Positions 44,500 to 55,589 of a stretch of DNA of 64,000 nucleotides are shown piece by piece (position 1 is the stretch's first letter; every line of letters begins with the position of its first letter). Where the stretch lies: the NCBI GenBank assembly GCA_022496805.1, contig CM040106.1:5704001-5768000 (forward strand), read 5' to 3'. Below the pieces are notes generated by a model, which was given only the letters and a program-made list of their open reading frames with translations, had not been told where the DNA came from and did not search any database. Made by a program: the position numbers and the translations under genes. The stretch is from Pohlia nutans (lineage: Eukaryota; Streptophyta; Bryopsida; Bryales; Mniaceae).

Positions 44500-45060
44500 C
44501 TTTAACAATCCTCGGTGCCATGGTCGCCTTGGGTTTGGATCTGCCATGGTTCCAAGGCTTACGTGGTTCAAGGACGGGGACGGTTGGATAGTGCTCTCGG
44601 GGCCGAGACCACTCTCCAGGAATAAGGGCATTGGAAACAGTTGGCTCTTGCCATATCCATCCTTGGTGCCATGGTCGCTATGGGGTCAAGATTTCTATGG
44701 TTCCATGGCGCCATTGCTTTGAGAACTCGGAGGGTCAGATAGTGGTCTCGGGGCCGAGACCAATCTCCAGGAATAAGGGTTTTGGAAACAGTCGCCTGTT
44801 GCCATGTCAATCCTCGCAGCGATAGTTGCCGTGGATTGTGATCTGCCAAGGTTCCATGGCTAACGTGGTTTGAGAACCGAGAGGGTCGGATAGTGGTCTT
44901 GGGGCCAAGACTACATTCCAGGAGTGCGGGTTCTCGAAACAGTTTGCACTTGGATTGTCAATCCTCAGTGCCATGGTTGCGATGGGGTCAACAGTTCCAT
45001 GGTTCCATGGCCGAAGTGGTTCGAGAACTAATAGGGTCAAACAGGGTTGTTCATTGTGTC
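44500..45060. repeat. 151-bp satellite, inverted relative to 36.3-37.2 kb
   Basis: Palindromic cores start at 44591 (GTGCTCTCGGGGCCGAGACC), 44742 and 44893, exactly 151 bp apart, with GGTTCCATGG and TGCCATG(G/T)C between them. The reverse complement matches the array at 36350-37215. Confidence 0.85.
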
Positions 45061-45269
45061 GTGTCGGAGAGAAATCTCGGCACAATGTCGTGTCATGCCG
45101 GCATTATGCCGAATCGTGCTGGGATCATACCGGCCCGATTTTTTACCGGGTAATGTTTTTTTCACTTTTACCCCGCATGTAGACACGTTAGTATCTGTCA
45201 TGGACTACTTGATGATGTGGACTTCTGATGAAATTAAGCTCCTTCAGTAAAGTCAGATAGTTTTACTCA

Positions 45270-45560
45270 TTATCCCCACCTGATTGCCCACTGCCCGTCT
45301 GCCCTCCGCGACTACCTCCTTCCCGTCTGCCCTCGCTGATTTCCCTCGCCGACGAACCCTCCCTGTCTGCCCACGCCGACAGCTCCCTCCCCGTCTGCCA
45401 ACGCCAACGACCCCCTCCCCGTCAGCCCACGCCAACGGCCCCGTCCCCGTCAGCCCACGCCGACGGCTCATTCCCTGTTTTCCCGGACCCCAACCCAACT
45501 ACCCTATTCCGACTGTCCCAGCTCCATCTGCCCCCACCCAACTGCCCATCCCGACCCAAA
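45270..45560. promoter_or_regulatory. GC-rich block F1
   Basis: CCCGTCTGCC, CCCGTCAGCCCACGCC and AACGGCCCC words recur about a dozen times. This pyrimidine-rich variant of the block lies on the far side of a small minus-strand ORF from block F2. Confidence 0.55.
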
Positions 45561-45587
45561 ATTTCCCTCTCTATGTACGTCTCACTG

Positions 45588-45965
45588 TCATGATTCTTCT
45601 TCGGGGTTCTTGCATTCTTTAAACACGTGATTGCATAACACCTCTGAACTACAGTTGCATTTCAAATTCACTTGAAATCTCAAGGGTTTTTCCTTGGGTG
45701 ATAATGTTGTCCTTTTCAAAACAGGTTGCTTAAGCAATGACTTGTACATACTACTGCTCATGAAATTTTGACCGTACACCTTCATTGGGGAAGGAACTAG
45801 TTTGAAATGGTGTGGCTTGGGTCCAAACCTCCCATGCTGTAGCTTTACAGATGGCTGCCATGGTTTCCGATATGAAACCTTACACTCGACATTCATCACG
45901 TTCCTCACTGGGGATAGGAGCCCTCCCTCTTGTACCTCTTCCTCCAACTCCCCATGACTCTCCAT
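45588..45965 (-). CDS. Unrecognised small protein between two GC-rich blocks
   Basis: The minus-strand ATG at 45965 opens MESHGELEEEVQEGGLLSPV and runs about 125 codons without a stop, ending CNHVFKECKNPEEES. It contains KVSYRKPWQPSVKLQHG, FKLVPSPMKVYGQNF and CNCSSEVLCNHVF, so it has several Cys near the end. A TATATAT box lies 35-45 bp upstream (46000-46007), and GC-rich block F2 lies beyond it. I know no family. The clean frame plus promoter-like context make it a candidate real gene. Confidence 0.4.
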   Translation of the reverse strand: MESHGELEEEVQEGGLLSPVRNVMNVECKVSYRKPWQPSVKLQHGRFGPKPHHFKLVPSPMKVYGQNFMSSSMYKSLLKQPVLKRTTLSPKEKPLRFQVNLKCNCSSEVLCNHVFKECKNPEEES

Positions 45966-45999
45966 TGCAAAAATGAAAACAAAACACTGTTGCAATGCA

Positions 46000-46170
46000 T
46001 ATATATTAGCTTCTTAACCCCAATTCCTCGACGGCCTTTGTCCTGTCTGTCCCGTCTGCCCCAACGGCCCCGACTGCCCCGACCGCCCCAACTGCCCCAA
46101 CTGTCCCTTTTGCCCTTTTCCCGTCTACCAGGCCGGGACTGTCCTCCCTCTAACTCATTGGTATAAAATG
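46000..46170. promoter_or_regulatory. GC-rich block F2 flanked by two outward TATA boxes
   Basis: The core (about 46030-46150) is CCCGTCTGCCCC, GACTGCCCC, GACCGCCCC and AACTGCCCC words. On the minus side TAATATATAT (46000-46009) faces the small ORF at 45965. On the plus side GTATAAAATG (46161-46170) faces the hAT2 gene at 46344. The arrangement is that of a bidirectional promoter. Confidence 0.6.
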
Positions 46171-46343
46171 TATAAATGTCAGCAATTTTGCATCATTCCC
46201 TGGCCAACACATCATAGTGTTGTCTTGAGACTGTAGTTCTCCTTGAACTATTGCATGAGATCTATTGATTGAGTTGGGTATACATTTTATTTTAAGCATT
46301 CATTGCCCAACTTATGTTAGAGGTTTAGGTGATTCACTTCAGC

Positions 46344-49065
46344 AATGCCGAGGCATACGGAGGAATGGGATAAGTGATTTCAGGATTTAGATGTGCCTGC
46401 GGATACAAAAACTAGGAGAGTTGAATGCGTGTATTGCTAGAAGCACATTCAATACAGAGCTGAAAGGATGTTTTCTCATTTGGGGCACAGAGACGTACAA
46501 AACTCTTCAGATGTTGGAGCATGCCCTAGAGTTTCACCAAATATCAGGGCACTCTTTGCTTCGTGTAGAGGAGTGCTTCCCAAGCCTCTCAAGATCATTG
46601 ATAATGTTGGTAATGAGGAGCGTCGGATTAGAGAACTAGGACCCCCCGAGATTGATCATTGTTTGGGACAAGGTACTGAAGTAGCAAATGATAACCCTCC
46701 ATTGATTCCGTCGCAAAATTCTACCCATGGTGGAATTATCCTTCCGAGTGCACAAGTTCGAGCTAGTTCGGCGAGAAGGGTCTCCGTCCATTATCAATGC
46801 AAGAGGGGCTACAGACATCTGCAAAGTTGACATTGGATAAAATTGGTCAACGGCGTTCTATGAAGCCAACATCCCTTTCAACGTAGTGAGACATCCGTCT
46901 TTTATCAACGCTGTTAAACAAACTACAGCAACGAAGTTGACGTACAAACCTCCTTCATACTACGCCATTCGAACCTCTCTATTGAAGGCTAGACGGGCAC
47001 AAATAAAGGTTGAGGTGACCGCCAAAACAAAAGATTCCATCCGCAAGTACGGTGTAACGGTTTGTTTGGATGGATGGGACAATGTTTAGAATCGGGCCCT
47101 CTTAAATGTACTGATGTGTTGCCCCGCTAGTGATACGTTCCTCGGATCTATTGATACGACGAGAAATAAAAAGGATGCACTTTACATTGCTGAAGAAATG
47201 TCTGCACATATCAATAGAGTAGGTCCGACCAACGTGTTTCAAGTCTGCACCGACAATGCTAGCTATATGGTGGCAGCGGGCCGCATATTGACCCAAAGAC
47301 ATCCTCACCTTTATTTTCAAGGATGTTGTGTCCACATCATGGACTTACTTTTGCAAGACTGGGGTTTGGAAAGATGGGTTAAAAGCTTGATGAAAAAGGC
47401 TCGAAAGATTTGCGTTTTTGTAAGACGTCACCATGCTCCGCAAGCTCTGTATCGAGTATACACGCCCAACCACATTCTACTCTTGCCTGCAGACACCCGT
47501 TTTGCAACCAATATCATCATGATTGAAAGACTTCTTCAAATGAGGGGGGCTTTAGAAAGGATGATCATAGATGATCGATGGGGTGCATATTTAATAGAAT
47601 TGCGTGGAAGAGAAGGCAATTCCCACGAAACAATGGGAGACGTGCGGCGTTCAATTCGTTCAGATAGGTTTTGGAATTCTTGTGAGAATTTTTTGTTTAT
47701 GGTTACGCCTGTCCTAGAGGTTCTCTGTATTTTTGATAGAAAACATCCTGCAATGGGAAAGGCGTGGCTAGTTATGCATAAATTACAGAAACACGTTCAA
47801 AAATTTGCGGACCCTCTTTTCAATTTAGAAGGTGAACTTGTACAACGAGCTTTAGACTCATTCCAAGCCGGTTGGGGTTTGATGTTGACTGACCTCCAGT
47901 GGGCTGGTGGCCTTTTCAATCCTTTTTTGATAGGCAAAATTCCCCTTCACAAGAACCCCCGTGCAAAGCGAGCATTGAACCGGGTATTACGGAATTTGAC
48001 TCCCGATGAAGCCACTTATCTAGTGGCTATTACAGAGTTCCAAGACTTTATTGAAACTACGGGTGCATTTGAAGGAGTACCTCTTGCCGCAAGGGCCCAT
48101 TTCCCTCCGCACGAATGGTGGGATGCCTTTGGACATGGGGCGCCGATACTCTCCGATATAGAAAGACGGATATTAGCCCAAGTATGCTCGGCCTCATCAT
48201 GCGAACACAATTGGAGTATGTACTCATTCGTTCATAACAAAGTTAGAAATCATTTGATCCATTCGAGAGCTGAAGATTTGGTTTGCATATACACAAACAC
48301 GAGGCTCATGCGACGGAGAAGAGGTGCAACCCCTGCACAATGGTACGCAGAGCACATGTACTCTGACGATGAATCACCAAATGAAGAATTTGAGGATGAT
48401 CCGGAATTTAACCCTGATGACAATGACAATGGTTTAGGTCCTCATGACGACGACGCAAACGATGACCCTGATGACCCCCTCGGTGCTCAACCTGACTGGG
48501 CCGAATTTGATGAGTTTGATGCCAATGATTTCGATTCTTCTAGGAATATTAGCATTGACTCCGACGGCCACCATTTGAATGATGGACTTGATGGGATGAA
48601 TGTCTATACTTTCAACGACGCCAACAACGACAACATAGGTGCAAGACTTCCTTCTCCTCCCACCACGGGCAATAATGTAGTTTCTGTACCAATAGAAATT
48701 ACTGTAGCAGCCCATCTATCCACTGTGCCACATGGCGAAGGGCGTTCAACTTGTACGGAAAGTATCCAACCTTTGGAAGGCATTACCCACGACGGAAGAC
48801 CTCTTAAAATACCATGTGAACTGTTACCAATGGAAATAGAGACTCCCTCTCTTGTCAACACATCATCGACTCATACTACCAGGATTGGAGCCACACTTCT
48901 TAGTCTCAGTCAATCTAGGCGTAACAAAAAAATTAGAACGACTTGACCTCCAATTGCACGACAAAATACGAGATTTCGGTTGCGTGCTGAAAATACACAA
49001 CCACCCAGTTCATTAGATGATCCAAATCCTCTTACCACCCAACGTATTGGTACGTCTACATCACT
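46344..49065 (+). pseudogene. hAT-superfamily transposase with BED-type finger, nearly intact (hAT2)
   Basis: The start at 46344 reads MPRHTEEWDK and, after a stop, FQDLDVPADTKTRRVECVYC, KHIQYRAERMFSHLGHR, a BED zinc-finger pattern. Then MRHPSFINAVKQTTATK and KYGVTVCLDGWDNV (first Asp) appear. An uninterrupted 610-residue frame from about 47114 follows with VFQVCTDNASYMVAAGRIL (second Asp) and YFQGCCVHIMDLLLQDWGL. Next are HFPPHEWWDAFG and the dimerisation motif SSCEHNWSMYSFVHNK (Glu kept), then RAEDLVCIYTNTRLMRRRR. A very acidic Asp/Asn-rich tail closes it. The DDE residues appear complete. It is broken only in the first third (stops near 46379, 46827 and 47088, frame changes near 46430 and 46830) and by a TGA at 48946. 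Block F2 and a TATA box precede it. Confidence 0.9.
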
Positions 49066-49439
49066 GGGATGGTACGCATTTTGTGATTGAGTATGATCTC
49101 TAATAACATTCCATGTGGTGGGCATTCCCGGTCCAACATGTTCAATGTCATCCCATTCAACACTAACGCCAAAAGTATCCTCACTAGCAATCCCTAAACT
49201 CACACCACTAACCATTTGAGTATCTAAAAGTTCCACGGTGGAAGGATCCCGATTTTGAGAAGCATCCCGTGCCTGCATGGTACAACAATAAACGTGGCAC
49301 CAAAATTAATTGTAGGAAAACCACGTGAAAATCTTGAACGAATGATTACATTCAATGGCAAAGGAATGGCAAGGTAAAGCCAAATGAAAAATGAATGCCA
49401 AAATGAAAGCCCAAATGAATGCCCAAATGAATGCCAAAA

Positions 49440-50080
49440 ACTTGAATCAATTGGCCCAAGTAATCAATAAAGACCAATTGCAAAACATAGAAAAAATAAA
49501 CAAATGAACAAATGAACGTAAAGAACACAAGAACAAAAAATACAAAAACAACACAAAATCACAATGCCAAAAAGAAAAATCAATTGGCCCAAAAAATGAA
49601 GACGGAAAAATGGGGAAACGAAGAAAAAATAAAGAAATGAACAAATGAACATAAAGAACAAAAGAAAAAAAATAAGAAAAAGATCAAAAACTCACAATCC
49701 AAAGAAAAGAATCAATTCGCCCAAGACATCAAGAACGACAAATTGAAAAATGAAGAAAGAATGAACAAGTGAATAAATGAACATAAAGAAGAAAATAACA
49801 CAAATAATAAAAATGAACAAAACATCACAATGCCAAATCAAAGAATTAAGTGGCTCAAGAAATGAAGAAGGACAAATTGCGAAACAAAGAAAAAATGAAC
49901 CATTGAACAAATGAACATAAAGAACAAAACGAACAAAATGACAAAGATAACAATAAGAGCCAAAAATCATAATGCACATACAATTATAACAATTGACCTA
50001 TGAAATGAAGAAAAAAACCAATTGGTGAATGAAGAAAAATTGAAGAAACGACCATAAGAACAAAAAAACACAAAAAGAAC
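49440..50080. repeat. About 135-bp tandem repeat inside the Myb-like gene intron
   Basis: CAATTGGCCCAAG-like words occur at about 49448, 49580, 49712, 49848 and 49990, each followed by GAACAAATGAACATAAAGAACA-type A-rich sequence. Five diverged units fill the 1.2-kb intron. Confidence 0.75.
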
Positions 50081-50139
50081 AAAAAATTCCAACAAGTATT
50101 GCGAAAAGTGTCAAAAAATGGCCTCACGAATCTCTAATT

Positions 50140-50270
50140 CTTGGCCGCCAAGGCACAGTCACAACCAAGGCTGTGACTGCAGCCAAGGCCGCAGTCACTG
50201 CCTTGGCAGTGACTGTAGCCGAGGCACTGTCACGGCCAATGCTGTGACTGCCTTGGCTGTGGTTTTTTTT
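50140..50270. repeat. GC-rich hairpin-prone segment in the Myb-like intron
   Basis: GGCTGTGACTGCAGCC, GCAGTCACTGCC, GGCAGTGACTG and GGCTGTGG words are mutually complementary, and several short stems are possible. A shorter relative lies in the equivalent intron at 23884-23965. Confidence 0.7.
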
Positions 50271-52544
50271 TAAAAAGAAAAATTTAAACACCATACACAC
50301 CCACAACAAAAAAAAACCCCCCCACGCAACAACGCAAAAAAACCCAAACGAAAACAAATAAACAAAACATTATACCATAAATCAAAACCCACACCAAAAG
50401 CAAAAATCAAAAGCATAATGTCCCACAACCAAGAAAAAAAAACCAATGTTTTCACCTGACATTGCTCGTACTCATCGTCGCTTGATTCACTAATGTGCAC
50501 AACCTCGTTTTGCGAGGGCTCCACAACATTGTCCTCATTTTCGTGCTCGAATTCTTCACCTAACCCGATCTCCACAAAAACCAGTCGTGCCTTCCGCATT
50601 TGTCGACGAGTCTCTTCGTCCTTATGTGCCGCCTTTGCCGCGGCTTCACGCTCGCGTGTTGCCTTCTCCATGTCCGCGGCCTCTTGCTCATGTTGCTCAC
50701 GAATTTCCGTGGCCGAGGAATCCGCCCTCCTTTTACGTAATTTATACAACTCCTCCTCCCGTAATAGAGTCAAATATTCGTGGGCATTGGGCGCTGTCAC
50801 TTGGTCCATCGGCATCAAAAATAAGAGCAACATGTTTTGGTATTCTAGAGTTGCGGCCTTGCGGAGAGTTGCTTCCGCCATTTTATAGGCCGCCTTCGCT
50901 TGTACCAACGCCGCTTTGTCTAAAATCTTACCAGCGCGCACAACCTCCTTAGCTGCCTTTGTGCCGTCCGGTCTCAACAGGAATGGCATGCTTGTAGTGC
51001 CAACACCTGCTATTTCCACAGACTTCTCGGTGCCCGGTAGGGAACCGGACTATGACCCGTGCTCTGAAGAAGTAGACAACCTCTTAGATGGAGTTGTCTG
51101 TCTGGTTGTGCTAACGCCGTCAATCCAGCGGGGGAAATCTTTAACCATCTCCCAGCGATGTTCAAACATAAATTTTTGTGTTGTTGTTGCTTTTAGTGCA
51201 ATATAATTCCTTAGCCATGCGCACAACATCTGATTCTTTCGTGCCACTCTTGTTTAGCCGTTTGATTTGATTATACACTCCGATGAATTTAGACACATCA
51301 TGTTTAGTGACCCCCCATTTAGATTCCAACAATCGAGCTGGCCTATGTCCTCCCGGTTTATTTGATTCATAATGCAAGAAAATTCTCTCCCAGAATGAAT
51401 TCCCCTTCTGTTGGTTTCCACAAATTGGGTCTTGAGAAATGGCCAAGACACTTCGTGTTAATTGACACTCTTCTTCTGGCACAAAATTTATGCCCTTTGC
51501 GGGTCGCGTAATTCCCGCACTGCGACCATGACCACGACCTGTTTCTCGCTTAATTTCTTTCTCACTACCAAGCCTAGAGAACCCTTATTCGTGCAGATCA
51601 CTTACCTAAGAGCGCGGGTCTTGGAAATTGTCGTACGCTGTTGGTTCCCGTCGCTCATGTTTGTCGCTGCACGTTGTTGCTCCAGGCTAATCGTCCCATG
51701 CCGACGCTGCAGGTGCCGAGTACTCCTCCCCGTAGGCAGAGAATCCGCCTCCCGTAACTGTCGCCGCGCCGACGCCGTCCCTGCCTTCGAAATCGAGGAG
51801 TGCCGCATTGCCTTGGTAATCACGGAAGCCGCCGCCTTGGTATTCACGCACTGCCGCAGAGCTTCCCCGACCTCGAACAAGCCCTCCTCGGCCCCTCCCG
51901 ACCTCTGCTCCGCTCCTGTGCGGCGTTGGCCTGCCTCGTTCCCGGCCCTCAATTTCAGTCTCGTTTGGCTGCATTGTGCTCGAATTGTGTTGATTGGCCT
52001 CGAATCCCTCATCAGGAAACAAATTGCGGCGACAACCACGAAGAACGCCGCTGACTCCAAGAGCGCGGCCACGACCACTCAGAGCCAACACTCCAAGCCC
52101 TCGCCCCGCCATGAATGCAAAAAATCCACAAACACCTAATCCTATATGAAAATAGACAAAATCTTGGTCGAATTCTCCGATTCCTAGGCGCGCTGGAGAA
52201 ATTGACGCACTCGCCAGAATACGGATTCGACAACGGTTTTTGAAGGATCCTCCACGAAACAGGCCGTTGCGAGAGTGCCGGTGCGGCAGGAAAAGGAGCC
52301 CGGGGCCGCCATAGACCGGCTAGGCCCCTTGTACAGTCCAATGGTGTGGATGCTTTTAGATGCCAATGGAATTAGAGACGCATCAGGGTCAAGGCCTACC
52401 AAAAAATTGGTCACTTCCAACCACGGTAACTTAATTTTACGTGTTGCTTCACCCGGAACAGAGGACGACATCAGTTCAAACGGCAACAGTCCTTCAAAAG
52501 CAGAGGCATCTTACATTGATGATTTTCAAGGTTAACATCTTCAC

Positions 52545-52740
52545 AGCCATCCCCTGCTGCCTGTACTAGCCCGACTGCCCCCGTCTGGCACGTCTGCCTC
52601 GTCTGCCCCGTCTGCCTGGAGTGCCTTGCTTGTCCACATTCCGACTGCCCCTTCTGCCCCAATTTTGACTGCCCCAACTGCCTTGTCTGCCCCAACTCCG
52701 ACTACCCCGACTGCCATCATGATCTGCTTCAGCTGCCCTT
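52545..52740. promoter_or_regulatory. GC-rich block G
   Basis: CCCGACTGCCCC, CGTCTGCCTCGTCTGCCCC and GACTGCCCC words lie about 430 bp upstream, in minus-strand sense, of the first ATG of the Myb-like gene. No TATA box is evident in between. Confidence 0.5.
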
Positions 52741-52749
52741 TCTCAAAGT

Positions 52750-53660
52750 AGGAGACCTCATTTTTTTTTTGGAACAAATGACATCTTTATTCCCACTTTC
52801 TAATTTTCATTTTTGGTTTCAAAAGGAAATGTCATGACATTTCAATATTTAGGGATTTTAGAATTTGATGTAAATACTATTGATGTAAATAGACTTTCCT
52901 ATATGGCTTTTGAATCCATTCCTTTGTTGTAAGAGTTAAAATTTGATTGTGAATTTTTAAATCCTTAATCTTGGGTGGAAGTGTTAAAATACATTTGGGA
53001 TCATTGGACTTTAACCAGTTAAAAGGAACAATAACTATGGCTTACATGAAAGTGCTATAAGACGGTTCTGACTTTTATAAGGACTTTTGTATGAGACAAA
53101 AATTGGTTAGAAGGGACAAAAATTGTGGTTTGGTTGAAAGCCTTTTCTAAAAAGTATTACATATCAAGAGTTTAGAAATCAACTACTTTAACCCTTTAGT
53201 GCCCAAGTAATCACTAAGTGTTCACTAGCTCATACAATAATTGCATGCTACAAAATGTATTAACAATATGAGATTGGGCTCTCAAGTTCACAAGTTTAAT
53301 ATATCAAGATGCTCTCAATGGGAATGAAAAAACCTGACCCCATTTCCAAACAAAAAACAAAAGCTCCTCTGCCATTCTATTTCCCACCTCCTTTTTTATC
53401 CCTTTTTCATCTCAGATAACGCAGGGAAGGGGTTGGTTGTTTAGGATTTCCTGCCTATAATAACTCACAGGTGGACCAGGCCGTGTATATCACATTAATG
53501 ATCACACGTGCTCGACTAGTATCGAACCGTGGTCTCAAATTTGTAATATATAGTCTTAACCAACCAACATAGGTGAGTGGCTTGGTGATCATGCACACTG
53601 GATATCAGATACTATCCTAAAGTCAAGAAGATTTCATTCTTCTCTTCCCCGTGCAGTCCC
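52750..53660. other. AT-rich stretch without a recognisable gene
   Basis: No frame of interest, no repeat. Confidence 0.5.
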
Positions 53661-53689
53661 TGTAAACTACACTATCCAGCTGCCATCCG

Positions 53690-55205
53690 TGACTGTCTCT
53701 CCCGTCTGCCCCCTCCGACTGCCTCGTCTGCCCCCTCTCATCCTCTGTAATCCTGAGCTGCCTCACCCGACTGCCCTCTCTCGTCTGCCCCGCTCCGACT
53801 GCCCTACTCCAACTACCCCATCTGCCTTTCACTCTTCTTCCATAATCTTCCTAAATTGGCCCATATTTTTTACTGCCCCATATTTCCGACTATCCCATCT
53901 CTCCGACGGCCGAGTCTCCAAACATCATGGATTTGAAAACCAGAAATTCCTGTACGTACAAACTCCTTCCCTCTAGACCTTGCTCAAGTGACACGTGAGA
54001 ATAAGAGGTGTAGAATTAAGTCTTTTATATCCATACACACGAAGCACGAGGAACCTTAAGCCCTGGAGATTTTAATGTTCTTGTCAGACCAAATTAATGA
54101 TAGATTGACTTAAATTATGTTTTCTTGTTACGTCCATAACACCCACATCCGAAAGCACGCAGAGGGAAACATTGCCCATACAAAGTTGGATTCGGACATT
54201 TGAGCCGAACAGGTCGCCGACCGCCCACCCACCTGCCTCTCCTGTCTGCCCCCTCCGAGTGCCTCATCTACCCCCTCTCTTCCTCTATAATTCTAAACTG
54301 CCTCACCTGACTGCCCTCTCCCGACTGCCCCACACCGACTGCCCCATCTGCCCTTCACTCTTCTTCCATAATCATCCTAAGTTGGCCCATATTTACGACG
54401 GCCCCATATTTCCGACTATCCCATCTCTCCGACGGCCGAGTCTCCAAACATCATGGATTTGAAAACCAGATTTCCTGTCCATACAAACTCCTTCCCTCCA
54501 GACCTTGCTCAAGTGACAGGTGAGAATAACGGTGTAGAATTAAGTCATTTATATCCATAGGCACGTTGCACGAGGAAATGTAATCCCTCGAGATTTTAAT
54601 GTTTTTGTGAGACCGAATTAATAATGGATCGACTTAAATTATATTTTTGGTACTTCAATCACACCCACACTAGGAGGCACGCGGAGGGAAACATTGCTCT
54701 TACAAAGCTGTATTCTGAAATTTGAGCCAAACAGGTCGCCCATTGGCCACTGCCCACCCTTCTGCCTCCCCTGTCTACCTACTCCAACTGCCTCATCTGC
54801 GTTCTCTCTTCTCATCTCAAATCCTGAGCTGCCTCACCCGACTGCCCCCCTCCAACTGCCCAATCTGCCTTTGACTCCTCTTCCATAATCTTCGTAAACC
54901 CCTCCTCGTTGGCCCACGTTTCCAATTCCCCCTTATTCCCGACTGCCCCATATTTCCATGTGCCGCAGATCTATTCAGTGAACACCATGAATTGAAACCA
55001 TAAATTCCATATGTATAGAAGATTCTGCCACACCTTGTCATGACAGAAGAGGAGCTGAAAATTGAAGGCTTTTATATCCATAATCATCCTGCATGTCGAA
55101 ACTATATACCTCAAAATTTTAATGATTTTTTCAAACTAGATTAATGATTAATTAATTTTTTCTTGATTTCTTGTTAAGGGACATAACCATCCGGGAGCAC
55201 ACCAA
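53690..55205. repeat. Tandem array of about 535-bp units, three copies
   Basis: Copies begin near 53700, 54241 and 54769 (spacing 541 and 528). Each unit has a GC-rich head (GTCTGCCCCCTCCGACTGCC, GAGCTGCCTCACCCGACTGCC), then CTCTTCTTCCATAATC, CTCCGACGGCCGAGTC, CATGGATTTGAAAACC, TTTTATATCCATA, GAGATTTTAATG, and a GCACGC(A/G)GAGGGAAACATTG end. The third copy is the most diverged. The head is the same kind of block as at 46 kb and 61 kb. Confidence 0.85.
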
Positions 55206-55251
55206 GAAAACACTATCACGACTTTGGAGTAGTCAGCCTAGAATATAAATA

Positions 55252-55585
55252 TACGCCCATTCCTAATATAAAACACATGTGGCATGGCATTAGGATGATG
55301 GTAGAACATCGTGGAAGGCATATTATCATTTCTAGTAAGCCCATAATATTAATATACGCCCATACCTAATATAAAACACATGTGGCATCGCATTTGGATG
55401 ATGGTAGAACATTGTGGAAGGCATATTATCATTTCTAGTAGGCCCATAATATTAATATACGCCCATACCTAATATAAAACACATGTGGCATGGCATTTGG
55501 ATGATGGTAGAACATTGTGGAAGGCATATTATTATTTCTAGTAAGCCCAAAATATTAATATATGCCCATTCCTAATATAAGCTCT
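55252..55585. repeat. 103-bp tandem repeat, three full units plus a partial
   Basis: TACGCCCAT(T/A)CCTAATATAA starts at 55252, 55355 and 55458, and as TATGCCCATTCC at 55561, exactly 103 bp apart. Units are more than 90 percent alike by eye, so the amplification is recent. Confidence 0.95.
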
Positions 55586-55589
55586 TTGG

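Larger units (their letters stand above)
49060..52112 (-). pseudogene. Harbinger-associated Myb/SANT-like DNA-binding gene
   Basis: Exon 1 (52112 to about 51606) encodes a Gly/Arg-rich N-terminus (RGRGGLVRGRG, GGGFRDYQGN) with one TGA, and ends at a CTTAG/GTAAGT donor. Exon 2 (about 51540-50456) reads FVPEEECQLTRSVLAISQDP, GNSFWERIFLHYES, GGHRPARLLESKWG and VYNQIKRLNKSG, then FMFEHRWEMVKDFPRW. This is the Myb/SANT-like trihelix region found in Harbinger ORF1 and GST-T3-like plant proteins. A Glu/Ala/Lys-rich coiled-coil-like stretch follows (EEELYKLRKRRADS) and ISESSDDEYEQCQ/GTGAAA donor. The last exon, from 49272, reads TVELLDTQMVSGVS and DDIEHVGPGMPTTWNVIRDH. One extra A near 51168 and a TAG near 51050 break the frame. 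The protein would guide the transposase to DNA. Confidence 0.8.

Noticed and set aside
49447..49979. Phe/Leu/Ile-rich minus frames resembling membrane proteins
   Set aside because: They arise from A-rich 135-bp intronic repeats read on the complementary strand.
50493..50952. Long + frames rich in Ser, Arg and Pro
   Set aside because: They are the antisense of the coiled-coil region of the Myb-like gene on the minus strand.
51462..52139. 225-residue + frame
   Set aside because: Antisense of the Gly/Arg-rich first exon and Myb-like exon on the minus strand, which match a known gene type.
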